From a virus: a stretch of DNA of 64,000 nt. Within the stretch, counting starts at the first letter, position 1; the number at the start of each line of letters is the position of its first letter. The notes below the pieces were generated by a model. It had not been told where the DNA came from, ran no database searches, and was given only the letters and a program-made list of their open reading frames with translations. Of this stretch, positions 41,813 through 51,161 are shown one piece after another. The translations under genes were made by a program, and so were the position numbers. The DNA is taken from positions 17,458 to 81,457 of the IMG/VR virus record IMGVR_UViG_3300018481_000020; one strand, written 5' to 3'.

Positions 41813-42007
41813 ATGCCACGAAGCAGGGAAGTCAAGATCACCAAGGACGACCAGGAGGGTTACGTGCTGCCATCGTCGGTCAAGGCGTGGGAGCGCCACG
41901 GCTGGACGGCTGAAGATGATGGAAGTAACGAACCAAGCTCCACCGGACCTGAACCGGCTGCCGGAAACCAGCAGGCACCGGCCGAGGGCAAGACCAAGGA
42001 AGGCTGA
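41813..42007 (+). CDS. Small protein before the tail tube, 64 aa
   Basis: The first 35 residues (KITKDDQEGYVLPSSVKAWERHGWTAEDD) form a compact motif of the kind found in short proteins encoded next to tail tube genes. The rest is a Pro/Ala/Glu-rich disordered tail. Role unknown. Confidence 0.6.
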   Translation: MPRSREVKITKDDQEGYVLPSSVKAWERHGWTAEDDGSNEPSSTGPEPAAGNQQAPAEGKTKEG

Positions 42008-42010
42008 CCA

Positions 42011-42490
42011 ATGGCCCGGATCATCCCGAACGAGAACACCTGGATTGGTTTCACCACGGCTTCGATCACCAACCTGGCTGCGCCGACGGCGGCCCAGATT
42101 GCTGCCTGCATCGACCTGACCGGGTTCTGCATCAGCCTCAACGCTTCGGCACGAGGCAACACGGTGCCCACCCCGTCCTTCGACTCGCTGTTCGAGACCA
42201 GCACCGCTGGTACCTCGGCCGCGACCTTCGATGCCGACTTCTACCGTGACGACGAGGATGACGAGGCCTGGGAGACGCTGCCACGCGGTACTCGCGGGAC
42301 GTTCATCATCGCTCGGTACGGCGGCAGTGGTGCTGACAACCTTCCGATCGCCGGCGACGACGTGGAGGCCTGGGAGGTGATGGTCACCTCGCGGACGATG
42401 GCCAACATGACCTCGAACACGGTGCTCACCTTCACCGCCTCCTGTGCGGTGAACGTCGAACCCGCTGAAGACGCGGTGATTGCTGCCTGA
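42011..42490 (+). CDS. Major tail (tube) protein
   Basis: The 159-aa product has the strand-rich layout of tail tube proteins (NTWIGFTTASITNLAAPTAAQI, FCISLNASARGNTVPTPSF, GTFIIARYGGSG, VEAWEVMVTSRTM, VLTFTASCAVNVEPAEDAVI). Its place, with the chaperones and tape measure directly after, supports this. No Ig-like add-on domain is present. A 57-nt gap with no visible signal follows. Confidence 0.8.
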   Translation: MARIIPNENTWIGFTTASITNLAAPTAAQIAACIDLTGFCISLNASARGNTVPTPSFDSLFETSTAGTSAATFDADFYRDDEDDEAWETLPRGTRGTFIIARYGGSGADNLPIAGDDVEAWEVMVTSRTMANMTSNTVLTFTASCAVNVEPAEDAVIAA

Positions 42491-42547
42491 GGCGTCGCTG
42501 CGGGGATAGCATCTGATACATCCCATCCTCCCTCCAGGAAGTGACAG

Positions 42548-42979
42548 ATGCCCTCCGCAGCGAAGACCGTAGAAGCACGGCAGAAGCAGTCTGAGACCAC
42601 CAAGCGGGCCACGCTCGACGAACTGGTCAACAAGCCTCGCAGCACTACCGAGTTCTCCCTGTTCCTCTCCGATGGGAACGGCGGGACCAACGAGGTCACC
42701 TTGAAGTATCAGGCGATCGGCATGCGTGCCTACGACAAGATGGTGGCCAAGCACCCGCCCAAGCCCGACCAGCGCGCCGAGGGTGCCTCCTTCGACATGG
42801 ATAGCTTCGCGCCGGCGCTCATTTCAGCCTGCTCCATCGAGCCGGAGATCAGTGTTGAGGAGGCCAAGAAGATCTGGAACTCCGAGGACTGGTCGCGCGG
42901 GGATGTGATGGTCCTGTTCCGGGAGGCGGTCGAGCTGAACAACCGAGGCCTGGACATCCCTTTCAACGGCAGAGACTGA
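42548..42979 (+). CDS. Tail assembly chaperone, short form (G-like)
   Basis: The 143-aa product (TLDELVNKPRSTTEFSLFLSDGNGG...VTLKYQAIGMRAYDKMVAKHPP, EISVEEAKKIWNSEDWSRGDV) fits the upstream member of the tail assembly chaperone pair. It ends at TGA 42979, shortly after a canonical slippery heptamer. It is needed for tape measure folding and tail-length control. It is not found in the mature virion in known systems. Confidence 0.85.
   Translation: MPSAAKTVEARQKQSETTKRATLDELVNKPRSTTEFSLFLSDGNGGTNEVTLKYQAIGMRAYDKMVAKHPPKPDQRAEGASFDMDSFAPALISACSIEPEISVEEAKKIWNSEDWSRGDVMVLFREAVELNNRGLDIPFNGRD
42958..42964 (+). other. -1 ribosomal frameshift slippery site CCCTTTC
   Basis: CCCTTTC reads C CCT TTC in the zero frame (Pro-Phe), so both tRNAs can re-pair after a -1 slip (CCC TTT). 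The zero frame stops 12 nt later, while the -1 frame is open through 43332. This is the standard arrangement for siphovirus tail assembly chaperones. Confidence 0.85.
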
Positions 42980-43332
42980 GGAGGGACACCAACTTCTACC
43001 TGGAGATGTCCTACTGCCACGAGAAGGGCATCCCACACTCGGAGTTCTTGGAATGGGATGCCGAGGACCGGTCGAAGACCTTGGCCTTCTCACTGGAGTC
43101 CGCTGCTCGCTGCCAGATGTGCGGAACAGCCGACTGGGAGTGGGAGGACAACAAGTTCGCCTTCACCGCAGTCGAGGAGTTCTGCAGGGGTTGCTACCAG
43201 AAGTCTGTGTTCTCTGACCAGCAGGGCTCGTCACTTCCGGGTACCAATGTCAAACTGATCCCGACAACCCCACAACTCACAGCCCAGATGGCGAGCAAGG
43301 CGCGCAAGCGGGCCAAGATGAGAATGGAATAG
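42964..43332 (+). CDS. Tail assembly chaperone, frameshift extension (T-like)
   Basis: Reading from the slippery site in the -1 frame gives RRDTNFYLEMSYCHEKGIPHSEFLEWDAEDRSKTLAF-type sequence, then AARCQMCGTADWEW and an EEFCRGCYQKS segment with Cys pairs that could bind zinc. The fused product would be about 261 aa. No independent start is well placed (ATG 43006 lies inside), so expression by frameshift is likely. Confidence 0.8.
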   Translation, partial: QRQRLRRDTNFYLEMSYCHEKGIPHSEFLEWDAEDRSKTLAFSLESAARCQMCGTADWEWEDNKFAFTAVEEFCRGCYQKSVFSDQQGSSLPGTNVKLIPTTPQLTAQMASKARKRAKMRME

Positions 43333-43339
43333 GACGAGC

Positions 43340-46300
43340 ATGACTTCCCAGCCGGTGGAAGCCAACGTCGTACTGACCACTGACAACGCTCAGTATGACC
43401 AGGCGATGATGGGTTCGGCCCAGTCCACCGACGCGCTTGGGAAGTCCATCGACTCACTCGGTCAGAAGATCAACCAGCTCTCGAAGTCTGCCGGCAAGAA
43501 GCTGCTGACCTTTACTGCTGCCGACGTGGCCCTGATCGGTGGAGCCACCGCAGCCTTGTCCAGCTACGAGAAGCAGATGTCCCGGCTGCAGTCCCAGTCG
43601 GCCATCTTGTCCCGGACCAGTGACCAGCAGAACCGCACCATGAAGGACTACACCGGTGCGGTGAAAGGGTTGCGCAGCGAGTTTGGTACGACCACTGCTG
43701 AGGCAGCCAAGCTGGTGGGGACCCTGTCCAAGGTCACTGGCCTACGCCAGTCCCGGGACCTGGGTGAGCTCTCCAAGGTCTTCGTGGAGATGTCGCATGC
43801 CACCGGGGAGAGCAGCGAGGGCCTGGCCAACTCGCTGACCAACCTGCAGAAGATCATGGGCACGGAGATCAACTCCAAGAACACCCGCCAGTACGCCGAT
43901 ACCTTCACCTACCTGTCCTCTCAGACCAACATGAGTGCGACTGGACTGGCTGACTTCACCGCCCAGCTGGCTCCGATGGGTCGCTCCATCGGTATGAACG
44001 AGAAGCAGGTAGCCGGGTTCGCTACCGCCTTCACCCGAGCCGGATCAGAGGGCATGGGCGCTGCCACGGTCTTCACCAAGGTCACCGGTGACATCTCCAA
44101 GTCCCTGGCCAGTGGCTCCCCGGAGATCGCGCACTACGCGAACCTGATCGGGGTCACCAACAAGCAGTTCAAGTCGATGGATGGCGGTGAGCAGCTGCTT
44201 CGGATCATGGAGTCCATCTCCGCGATGGGTCCCCAGGCTGCTACCGAGCTGGAACGACTGGGCCTGGACGGCACCCGGTCGATGCGCGCAATCCAGGCTG
44301 TGATCAACGAGAAGGGCGGTATCCGAGAGGCCCTCGGCATGGCCGATGATCCCCGGGCCAGTGGTTCCTCACAGCGAGGCTCAGAGGCTTCCATGAAGTC
44401 GCTGAACGACGAGTACGACCATCTGCGGGAGAACCTGAAGCAGACCGCAGAGGCGATGGGCAGCTACTTCATGCCGGCGATGAACGCCTTCGTCAGCGGG
44501 ATGGTCGTGGCCACTCAGGCTGTCGAGAATCTCGCCGAAGGACCGCTGGGCGAGTTCACCGGAATGGTGATGCGGGTCATCGCTCCCCTTGCCGGCGGAG
44601 CTGGAGCGATGCTGCTCTTCGCCGGGGCCCTGCTCAAGATCGCTGGTGCCTTCACGCTGCTGCGGAACTCTGGTTCACGCGGAATCATGGAGGGCCTTCG
44701 TGGTGGGTCACGGATCGTCCAAGGGGCTGATGGTCGTTTCGCGGCTGCGGGTGGGGGCACCCTGGGTGTTCGCGGTGCCCAGATCGCTGAGCAAGGCACC
44801 TGGTTCCAGCGGGGCCTGTACAACACTGGTCAGGCCATCGGAGCTCCTCTCGCCGGCATCGGTAGTGGCTCACGCGAGGGCTGGATACGGGCCCGGCAAG
44901 CGGTCGACCCGAACTGGTCTCCTTCGGAGAGACGACGTGGTCCGCTCTCCTACCTGGCCGGCGGGCTGGGCCGGGGGATCGAGACCTTCGCCACCCCGTT
45001 GTGGGACCAGATGCGCTACGACGATCCGACGAAGCGCTCGACCTGGTTGGGCCGGCAGGCACCGTGGGCCAGCCTGAAGGACACGCAGAACCTGAGTAAG
45101 GCGATGGGCCAGACCGGGTTGGCTCAGGCGCAGTATCAGCTTCAGAAGTCTCAGGTGGGCCGGATCGAAGCGGACCCGATGCTCACCAATGCTCAGCGCA
45201 AGCAGCAGCTGGACAACGTCCGCCAGATCCAGGAAGAGACGAAGCAGCGGATCGACGCCGGCAAGGCGGCCGAGATAGCTGCACGCGACGAGATCGCCGC
45301 CAAGCGGACCAACACCGCAGAGACGGACAAGAACTCCAAGGGCTTCGGTCGTCTTACCCGAGCTGTCGGCGGCTTCACAGCAGGTATGGGTGGCGGTCTC
45401 TACGGCGCAGGAAAAGCCGGCGTCCAGGGAATCATGGCCTCCGGGATGGCCGGCCAGGCAGGCGGGATGGCTGCCACGGTCGCGGGCGGCGCGACAGGCT
45501 CACAGGCGCTGATGCTGGGCGGCACCGGCGCGATGATCGGCTCGATGGTCGCCCCCGGTATAGGGACTGCGGTCGGGGCCGGGATCGGCACTATTGCCGG
45601 ACTGGCCATGGACGCATCCGGGGCCAACGACAGCCTCACCGACTCGCTGAAGAACCTGGACGACCAGGCTGCTGAGGTCGCGAAGAGTGGCTCCGGGCTC
45701 AGCGATTTTCGCGAGGCCACCGCGAAGCACCGGGAGGAACTGGACAAGTTCGAGGCGAGTGTCGGATCCACCGCAGAAGGAAGGCGCGTTGACGAGTTCT
45801 GGAACGCCGCGCCGTCACTAGAGAAGTTCAAGCAGGCTCCCTCCACGGTGAAGAACTGGCTGGAGGGTGCGGTCGGCTCCTCTGATGTGGAAGAGGGAGA
45901 GAGGGAGGCACGCAAGCGAGAGGACAAGGCCCAGAGGTATGAGGTAACCGCGCGGGAGCTGGCCAAGACTGGCGGCGTCGACATCACAGGCACCCCGCAG
46001 CAGCAGCTCAAGCAGCTGGACGAGTTCATGTCCACCGAGGGCGCACAGATGCTGGATGACGCCAAGGTCGACTTCAAGGATCTAGCCGAAGCTAGCAAGA
46101 CCACAGGCTTCGTGTTCAACAACCCACTCCTGCCTGGTGCCCAGAAGGACAAGGGCAAGTCTCAGTACGACCTCTTCATGGAGAAGATCGAGGACCGACC
46201 GCTGGGCGAGACCGTGGAGGACCGGGTCGCGACCACACAGGGTGGCCGAGCGCTGATGGGCTCCGATGAGGTCAAGAAGTCGGTGCGGCTGCAGGGTGAT

Positions 46301-49282
46301 GTCGGAGCCTTCTACGACGCGACCAACCACCTCTTCACCACGCTGAAGGAATCCGGGTTGTCCAACCTGGAGATCCTGCGGCAGATGAAGCAGGCCACCC
46401 AGGACATCCGGGACGACAACAACCGTTACTCCGAGATCGCGGGACAGGTCGCGCTGAAGGCACAGCAGTCGCTGACCGCACAGGCTCCCGGTATGGGTCG
46501 AGCAGGTGCCTTCCAGCAACAGATCGACATCGGCAAGTCGATGATGAGCATCAAGCCGACGACTCCTCAGGGTCGTGAGGATATCGAGCAGGCGAAGCAG
46601 ATGACGGTCCAGGCGTTCCAGGACCAGGACGCCTACTTCCGGCAGCTGATCCTGGCCCAGCAGGCCTACGAACGAAATCGAGCCCGGGCACAGCAGGACT
46701 ACAGCATCCAGCGGTCCTACCAGGAGTACGACTTCCAGCTGAGTCGGGAACGTGCCGAGGAGAGCTTCAACCGGAACCGCGCTCGGGCAGTGGCCGACTA
46801 CTACCGCAACGTGCGACGGGCCCACTACGACTTCAACCTCCAGCGTCGCCGGCAGGAGCAGGACTTCAACCACCAGGTTGAGGTGATGACCAAGCAGCAG
46901 GCGATGAGCGTCTACAACATCTACGAGCGGGTGCAGGCACAGCGCACCTCCTCGGCGAACTGGCTGCTGTCCAATGCTGGTGACCAGCTCAAGCGGATGG
47001 AGGAGCAGGCAGCGAACCTCGACAAGCTCCGCAAGATGGGGGTCTCGACCAACGTCATCCAGCAGATGAAGCTGGATGACCCTCAGAACGCCCAGCAGCT
47101 GTCCCGGTTCGTCACCGAGCTCACGCCACAGATGATCCGGCAGTTCAACAAGGTGGCCGGTACCCAGCGACTGAAGGCGGCCAAGGAGCTGGTCACCGAC
47201 CCCTCCAGCCTGGAGTGGCGAGAGATGGTGCGCTCGCACCGGCAGTCGATGGACCGTGCTGCCATGGACATGCGCCGCACGATGCGGCAGGGCCGCCAGG
47301 ACTTCAGGCGCGGCCTGAAGGAGATGGACGAAGACTTCGACATCATGATGGAGGACCAGGCCGAGGACTACGTCACCAACATGAATCGGCAGGAGAAGCA
47401 GTACAAGCGGACCATGGACCAGGCCGCCGAGGACATGGGGCACATGGCCGATGAGGTGCTGGGCAGCATTACTGATGTCTTGGTGCAGGCCGGGGACAAG
47501 CTGACCGGAGCAGCCCAGACCCAGGCACGGCAGGCCCTGGCGGCCTTCAGGAACCTGAAGAACGAGGCCACGCCCGAGGCCGAAGCGCTGATGAAGGAGC
47601 TCTCCCAGGTCTTCGGGTTCAAGTACACGAGCCCACTGAAGGGCGGCGGAGATGGCAACCGTGGACAACCCGCCAGCCCTCGATCAATCAGCCCTGCGAA
47701 CAGGGCTGCTGGTGGTGTGCTGCCGGGGTACACCCCTGGCGTAGACGTGCATCACTTCACCTCCAAGACAGCTGGCGATCTGAACCTCTCCGGTGGTGAG
47801 GCGGTGATGGTCCCGGAGTGGACCAAGGCTGTCGGCGGCAAGGGTGCTGTCGATGATATGAACCGGAAGGCGCGGGGTGCTCCGGGCAGGTCCTACCTTC
47901 AGGGCCCTGCCTTCGCCCAAGGTGGTGTCTGGCACCCCGGTAGGCGGTCCTCGGACGCGGCGGACACCCTGGACAGGGCCTGGGACATCAACTCGCCCGG
48001 CGGCACGGGCACCCCCGTGCGGGCGTTCCTGGACGGCATCGTGACCAGGGCGGTTCGGCAACTGACCTCCTACGGTAACTACGCGATGATCAACCACCAG
48101 GCGGCGAACCTGCAGACTCTCTATGCGCACATGTCGAAGCTGTACGTGCGAGCGGGTCAGCACGTCGACCGGGGCGAGATGATCGGTCGTGAAGGCTCTG
48201 TGGGTAACTCATCCGGTCCACACCTTCACTTCGAGATCGGTGGTGGACAGAGCGCCATCCGACGTGCGGGTACTGGCGGCAGCTGGGCTGGAGGCGGTGG
48301 TGGCGGAATGACCACGGGCCAGATCGTCCAGAGCGTTCTCAAGACGCTCTACCCGAAGTCCGAGCGTGCTGCCAAGGCGATGGACGGCGTGCACCCACTG
48401 TGGCCAGGTGACATCTCGGAGGTGATCAACCGGCTGGCCAAGAAGAAGATCGGCAAGCTGATCGAGAAGTACGGAGCACCTGGCGGCGATTCTGGATACG
48501 GTCTGGCCGGTCTGCCGTCGGGAGCCAGGTTCAGTGCCAATGCCAAGGGTGTCTGGGATGCGCTACGAGCTGTCGGGTTCAACAAGATCCACACCGCCGG
48601 AATCATGGGCAACATGCTGCACGAGTCTGGCTTCGACCCGCACATCATCCAGGGCGGCGGCCACTCGATGAACCCAGGCGATGCCGGGAGTGGTGGCTAC
48701 GGGCTGGTGCAGTGGACACCCGGTCGCAAGCTGACCCCGTACCTGCACGGGAAGCTACCGACAGTGGCCACCGAGGTCAACGCACTGGCAGCACAGCTGT
48801 CTGGTAGGGGCTCATCTCCAGAAGGCGCAGCGGGTGCAGCCCTGCGTGCTACCCGGACAGTCCCTGCGGCCACCATCGCGTTCGAGACGAAATACGAGCG
48901 GCACGCGGATCCACCGATCCAGCCGGGGCGACAAAGAGATGCGCAAGCTTTCTACCGCCGGTATGCAGCCGATGGTGCGGTCGTCAGCGGCGCTCAGCAG
49001 ATGACGGTGGGTGAGGCCGGCCCGGAGGCAGTGATCCCGCTGAACGACCGGGGCGCGAACTTCATGAGAGATGTGATGGCCTCGACTATGGGTGGGCGCG
49101 GCGTCACTCCGGCTCTGGGCGCAGGAACGAACGTCTACAACACCTCCATCGACCGGTCCACCAACTTCACCGGTGCGATCACGGTCCAGGCCAACAACCC
49201 CCAGGAGCTGATCGGAAAGCTGAAGGCACGCCAGCGCGTGATGGCCCTGAGTCGCCCGTCACTGACAGGATCGGCAGCATGA
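43340..49282 (+). CDS. Tape measure protein with M23 peptidase and phage-lysozyme domains
   Basis: The 1980-aa protein sets tail length. Long helical and coiled-coil regions alternate with small-residue hydrophobic stretches (about 410-435 GMVMRVIAPLAGGAGAMLL and about 690-760, rich in Gly/Ala). Tyr/Arg/Gln-rich repeats (NRARAQQDYSIQRSYQEYDF) lie at about 1115-1180. An M23 peptidase (about 1550-1640, ending GPHLHFEIGGG) and a phage tail lysozyme domain (about 1735-1830, GIMGNMLHESGFDP and YGLVQWTPGRKL) follow. The two muralytic domains would open the cell wall during DNA entry. Confidence 0.92.
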   Translation: MTSQPVEANVVLTTDNAQYDQAMMGSAQSTDALGKSIDSLGQKINQLSKSAGKKLLTFTAADVALIGGATAALSSYEKQMSRLQSQSAILSRTSDQQNRTMKDYTGAVKGLRSEFGTTTAEAAKLVGTLSKVTGLRQSRDLGELSKVFVEMSHATGESSEGLANSLTNLQKIMGTEINSKNTRQYADTFTYLSSQTNMSATGLADFTAQLAPMGRSIGMNEKQVAGFATAFTRAGSEGMGAATVFTKVTGDISKSLASGSPEIAHYANLIGVTNKQFKSMDGGEQLLRIMESISAMGPQAATELERLGLDGTRSMRAIQAVINEKGGIREALGMADDPRASGSSQRGSEASMKSLNDEYDHLRENLKQTAEAMGSYFMPAMNAFVSGMVVATQAVENLAEGPLGEFTGMVMRVIAPLAGGAGAMLLFAGALLKIAGAFTLLRNSGSRGIMEGLRGGSRIVQGADGRFAAAGGGTLGVRGAQIAEQGTWFQRGLYNTGQAIGAPLAGIGSGSREGWIRARQAVDPNWSPSERRRGPLSYLAGGLGRGIETFATPLWDQMRYDDPTKRSTWLGRQAPWASLKDTQNLSKAMGQTGLAQAQYQLQKSQVGRIEADPMLTNAQRKQQLDNVRQIQEETKQRIDAGKAAEIAARDEIAAKRTNTAETDKNSKGFGRLTRAVGGFTAGMGGGLYGAGKAGVQGIMASGMAGQAGGMAATVAGGATGSQALMLGGTGAMIGSMVAPGIGTAVGAGIGTIAGLAMDASGANDSLTDSLKNLDDQAAEVAKSGSGLSDFREATAKHREELDKFEASVGSTAEGRRVDEFWNAAPSLEKFKQAPSTVKNWLEGAVGSSDVEEGEREARKREDKAQRYEVTARELAKTGGVDITGTPQQQLKQLDEFMSTEGAQMLDDAKVDFKDLAEASKTTGFVFNNPLLPGAQKDKGKSQYDLFMEKIEDRPLGETVEDRVATTQGGRALMGSDEVKKSVRLQGDVGAFYDATNHLFTTLKESGLSNLEILRQMKQATQDIRDDNNRYSEIAGQVALKAQQSLTAQAPGMGRAGAFQQQIDIGKSMMSIKPTTPQGREDIEQAKQMTVQAFQDQDAYFRQLILAQQAYERNRARAQQDYSIQRSYQEYDFQLSRERAEESFNRNRARAVADYYRNVRRAHYDFNLQRRRQEQDFNHQVEVMTKQQAMSVYNIYERVQAQRTSSANWLLSNAGDQLKRMEEQAANLDKLRKMGVSTNVIQQMKLDDPQNAQQLSRFVTELTPQMIRQFNKVAGTQRLKAAKELVTDPSSLEWREMVRSHRQSMDRAAMDMRRTMRQGRQDFRRGLKEMDEDFDIMMEDQAEDYVTNMNRQEKQYKRTMDQAAEDMGHMADEVLGSITDVLVQAGDKLTGAAQTQARQALAAFRNLKNEATPEAEALMKELSQVFGFKYTSPLKGGGDGNRGQPASPRSISPANRAAGGVLPGYTPGVDVHHFTSKTAGDLNLSGGEAVMVPEWTKAVGGKGAVDDMNRKARGAPGRSYLQGPAFAQGGVWHPGRRSSDAADTLDRAWDINSPGGTGTPVRAFLDGIVTRAVRQLTSYGNYAMINHQAANLQTLYAHMSKLYVRAGQHVDRGEMIGREGSVGNSSGPHLHFEIGGGQSAIRRAGTGGSWAGGGGGGMTTGQIVQSVLKTLYPKSERAAKAMDGVHPLWPGDISEVINRLAKKKIGKLIEKYGAPGGDSGYGLAGLPSGARFSANAKGVWDALRAVGFNKIHTAGIMGNMLHESGFDPHIIQGGGHSMNPGDAGSGGYGLVQWTPGRKLTPYLHGKLPTVATEVNALAAQLSGRGSSPEGAAGAALRATRTVPAATIAFETKYERHADPPIQPGRQRDAQAFYRRYAADGAVVSGAQQMTVGEAGPEAVIPLNDRGANFMRDVMASTMGGRGVTPALGAGTNVYNTSIDRSTNFTGAITVQANNPQELIGKLKARQRVMALSRPSLTGSAA

Positions 49283-49743
49283 GGAACACTGCGGCAGTCA
49301 AGACCGGGCTGGACTACATGGCCGCAGAGATCTCCTACGGCACTAGGTGGGTCAACCTCAACGACCAGGAGGTCTACAAGATCGGGGCGGAGCAGACCCG
49401 GGACTCCACTGCTAAGACCTGGCGCAAGGTGACTGCGGAGTCTCCGATCCTGGGTGGCAACTACCTGATCCACGCGGTCCCGGACATGGTCCAGGAGCAC
49501 ATCTCCGTCTGGGTCTACGGTCAGACCCAGACCGAGGTCAGCGACAACCTGTTCGGTCTGGTGGACCTGTTCGAGCAGTACGACTTCCGGATCCGGTGGA
49601 CCTTCGATGAGTACCGGGAGTACTGGCGTTGCCAGCTGGCTGATGCCACCTACTCCCGAAGCAACATCTGGACGCACAGCCTGATGGCCAAGGCCGACTT
49701 CGCCGTGCCGAGATACCCCGATGTGACCAGGGAACGAATCTGA
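49279..49743 (+). CDS. Minor tail protein (distal tail-like), 154 aa
   Basis: It overlaps the tape measure stop as ATGA, the usual position of the distal tail gene, but it is shorter than most. The sequence is beta-rich (EISYGTRWVNLNDQEVYKIGAEQTRD, HISVWVYGQTQTEVSDNLFGLVDLFEQYDFRIRWTFDEY). Likely the first baseplate protein. Confidence 0.65.
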   Translation: MRNTAAVKTGLDYMAAEISYGTRWVNLNDQEVYKIGAEQTRDSTAKTWRKVTAESPILGGNYLIHAVPDMVQEHISVWVYGQTQTEVSDNLFGLVDLFEQYDFRIRWTFDEYREYWRCQLADATYSRSNIWTHSLMAKADFAVPRYPDVTRERI

Positions 49744-50183
49744 TGGGGGGTCAACTCACCATCTGGGGTGCCAGCCAGCTCCTGATGTCCTACTTCTCCA
49801 AGACCGTGGAGGCACCCCCGGACCTGTACCTGGCCCTGATCAGGGTGATCGCGCCCACCCCCTACGTCTCCGGATCCGAGCTGGATGAACCAACCAACAC
49901 CGACTACGCCCGGGTCGCGATCCCCAACGACCTGGATGCCTGGATGAACGAGTCCCAGCCCCAGGAGGTGCACAACCTGGAGCCAGTGGAGTTCATCACC
50001 GCAGTGTCCGACTGGGGTGAGGTCCGCTACTGGGCGCTGTGCAATGCCGAGGTGGATGGCTACAGCCTGCTCGTCGGAGAGCTGGAAACCCCCATGGTGG
50101 TCTCCACCGGAGACCAGGTCGTGATCGAGGAGGGTGACCTGAGCGTGGCCCTGGGCCCGTTCTTCCTGGTCGAGGAGGAGTAA
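49743..50183 (+). CDS. Minor tail protein, tail-fibre family, 146 aa
   Basis: The pattern LTIWGASQLLMSYFSKTVEAPPDLYLALIRV, YARVAIPND, YWALCNAEVDGYSLLVGELETP, and EEGDLSVALGPFF matches the phage tail-fibre family that is also represented at 20814. It overlaps the previous gene by one base. Probably a baseplate-attached structural protein. Confidence 0.65.
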   Translation: MGGQLTIWGASQLLMSYFSKTVEAPPDLYLALIRVIAPTPYVSGSELDEPTNTDYARVAIPNDLDAWMNESQPQEVHNLEPVEFITAVSDWGEVRYWALCNAEVDGYSLLVGELETPMVVSTGDQVVIEEGDLSVALGPFFLVEEE

Positions 50184-51161
50184 ATGGCTGTGATCAAGGT
50201 GGTCCCAGGACGCACCGAGGTCCAGCTGGTGGCCCACAACCGAGCCAGCTGGGTGCCGCCCCTCCTCAAGGACGTGCCCGGCGGGCTGTACCCGTTGATG
50301 AGCGCGGCCTTCGAGGTCGACGAGTACCGGATCCTGGATGGCTGGCCGGTGCCGGTCCCGGAGTTCGACATCTGCGTCAACGTGCTGGTCAGTGCCGAGG
50401 GAGACGCGCTGGGCAACCGGGACGAGCCGACCGCGCTGACCACGAATGCGGACATGCGCTGGATCGCAGACTCGAACTACTACGACCAGACCTCGTTGAC
50501 CTGGACCCCGATCCAGTCCGATGCACCACCGTGGACCACCACCCCGGAGCACGCGCCCTCGCTGATCAGTGACTACGAGTACCGGATCGGGGACGAGCGG
50601 TTCGTGGACATGACCGCGCTGAACTTCGACTCCAACACGGCTGACTACATGTGGAACGACCTGGGCCTGTACATGGGCGGGGTCGAGGGCTACACGGTGG
50701 TGATGGTGCTCTGCCCGAACTCGATCTACGGCAATGACCCAACGGTGATCGACAACGGCCTGTGGGGACCGGCCAGCACTGAAGGTGCCTGGCACACCTT
50801 CACCGTCCGGGACCAGGCAGTGTGCATGACCACCGAGCTGAACCCGGAGCAGAAGGGAGTCTCCATCGGGAACGCGCTGGCCTCCACCGCGCCCACCTTC
50901 CTGGCGATGGTGATCGGTAGGCCTCAGACGACGCTGTACGCCGGTCCAGGGCCTTCCAACCTGGTGGTGAAGTCATTGCCCTCCGGAGTGGCTCCCACGC
51001 CGCTGAGCACCCATTTCTGGCTCGGGAACGCGCCTTCCTCAGCGACCGGGACCATGGACATGGCGCTGCTCGACCTGGGCATCTATGGCGGGCCGCTGAC
51101 CAGCTCCGAGGTGGTCACCGAGTTCGCTGCGCTGAGCTCGATCTACGGCGGTGATACGTGA
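50184..51161 (+). CDS. Minor tail protein with a lectin-like (LamG/ConA-type) domain
   Basis: The 325-aa product has a strand-rich N-terminal part (VQLVAHNRASWVPPLLKDVPGGLYPLM). From about residue 150 the pattern (NDLGLYMGGVEGYTVVMVLCPNSIYG, HTFTVRDQAVCMTTEL, FLAMVIGRPQTTLYAG, MDMALLDLGIYGGPLTSSEV) is typical of concanavalin/LamG beta-sandwich domains that often bind sugars. Likely a baseplate adhesin. Confidence 0.65.
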   Translation: MAVIKVVPGRTEVQLVAHNRASWVPPLLKDVPGGLYPLMSAAFEVDEYRILDGWPVPVPEFDICVNVLVSAEGDALGNRDEPTALTTNADMRWIADSNYYDQTSLTWTPIQSDAPPWTTTPEHAPSLISDYEYRIGDERFVDMTALNFDSNTADYMWNDLGLYMGGVEGYTVVMVLCPNSIYGNDPTVIDNGLWGPASTEGAWHTFTVRDQAVCMTTELNPEQKGVSIGNALASTAPTFLAMVIGRPQTTLYAGPGPSNLVVKSLPSGVAPTPLSTHFWLGNAPSSATGTMDMALLDLGIYGGPLTSSEVVTEFAALSSIYGGDT

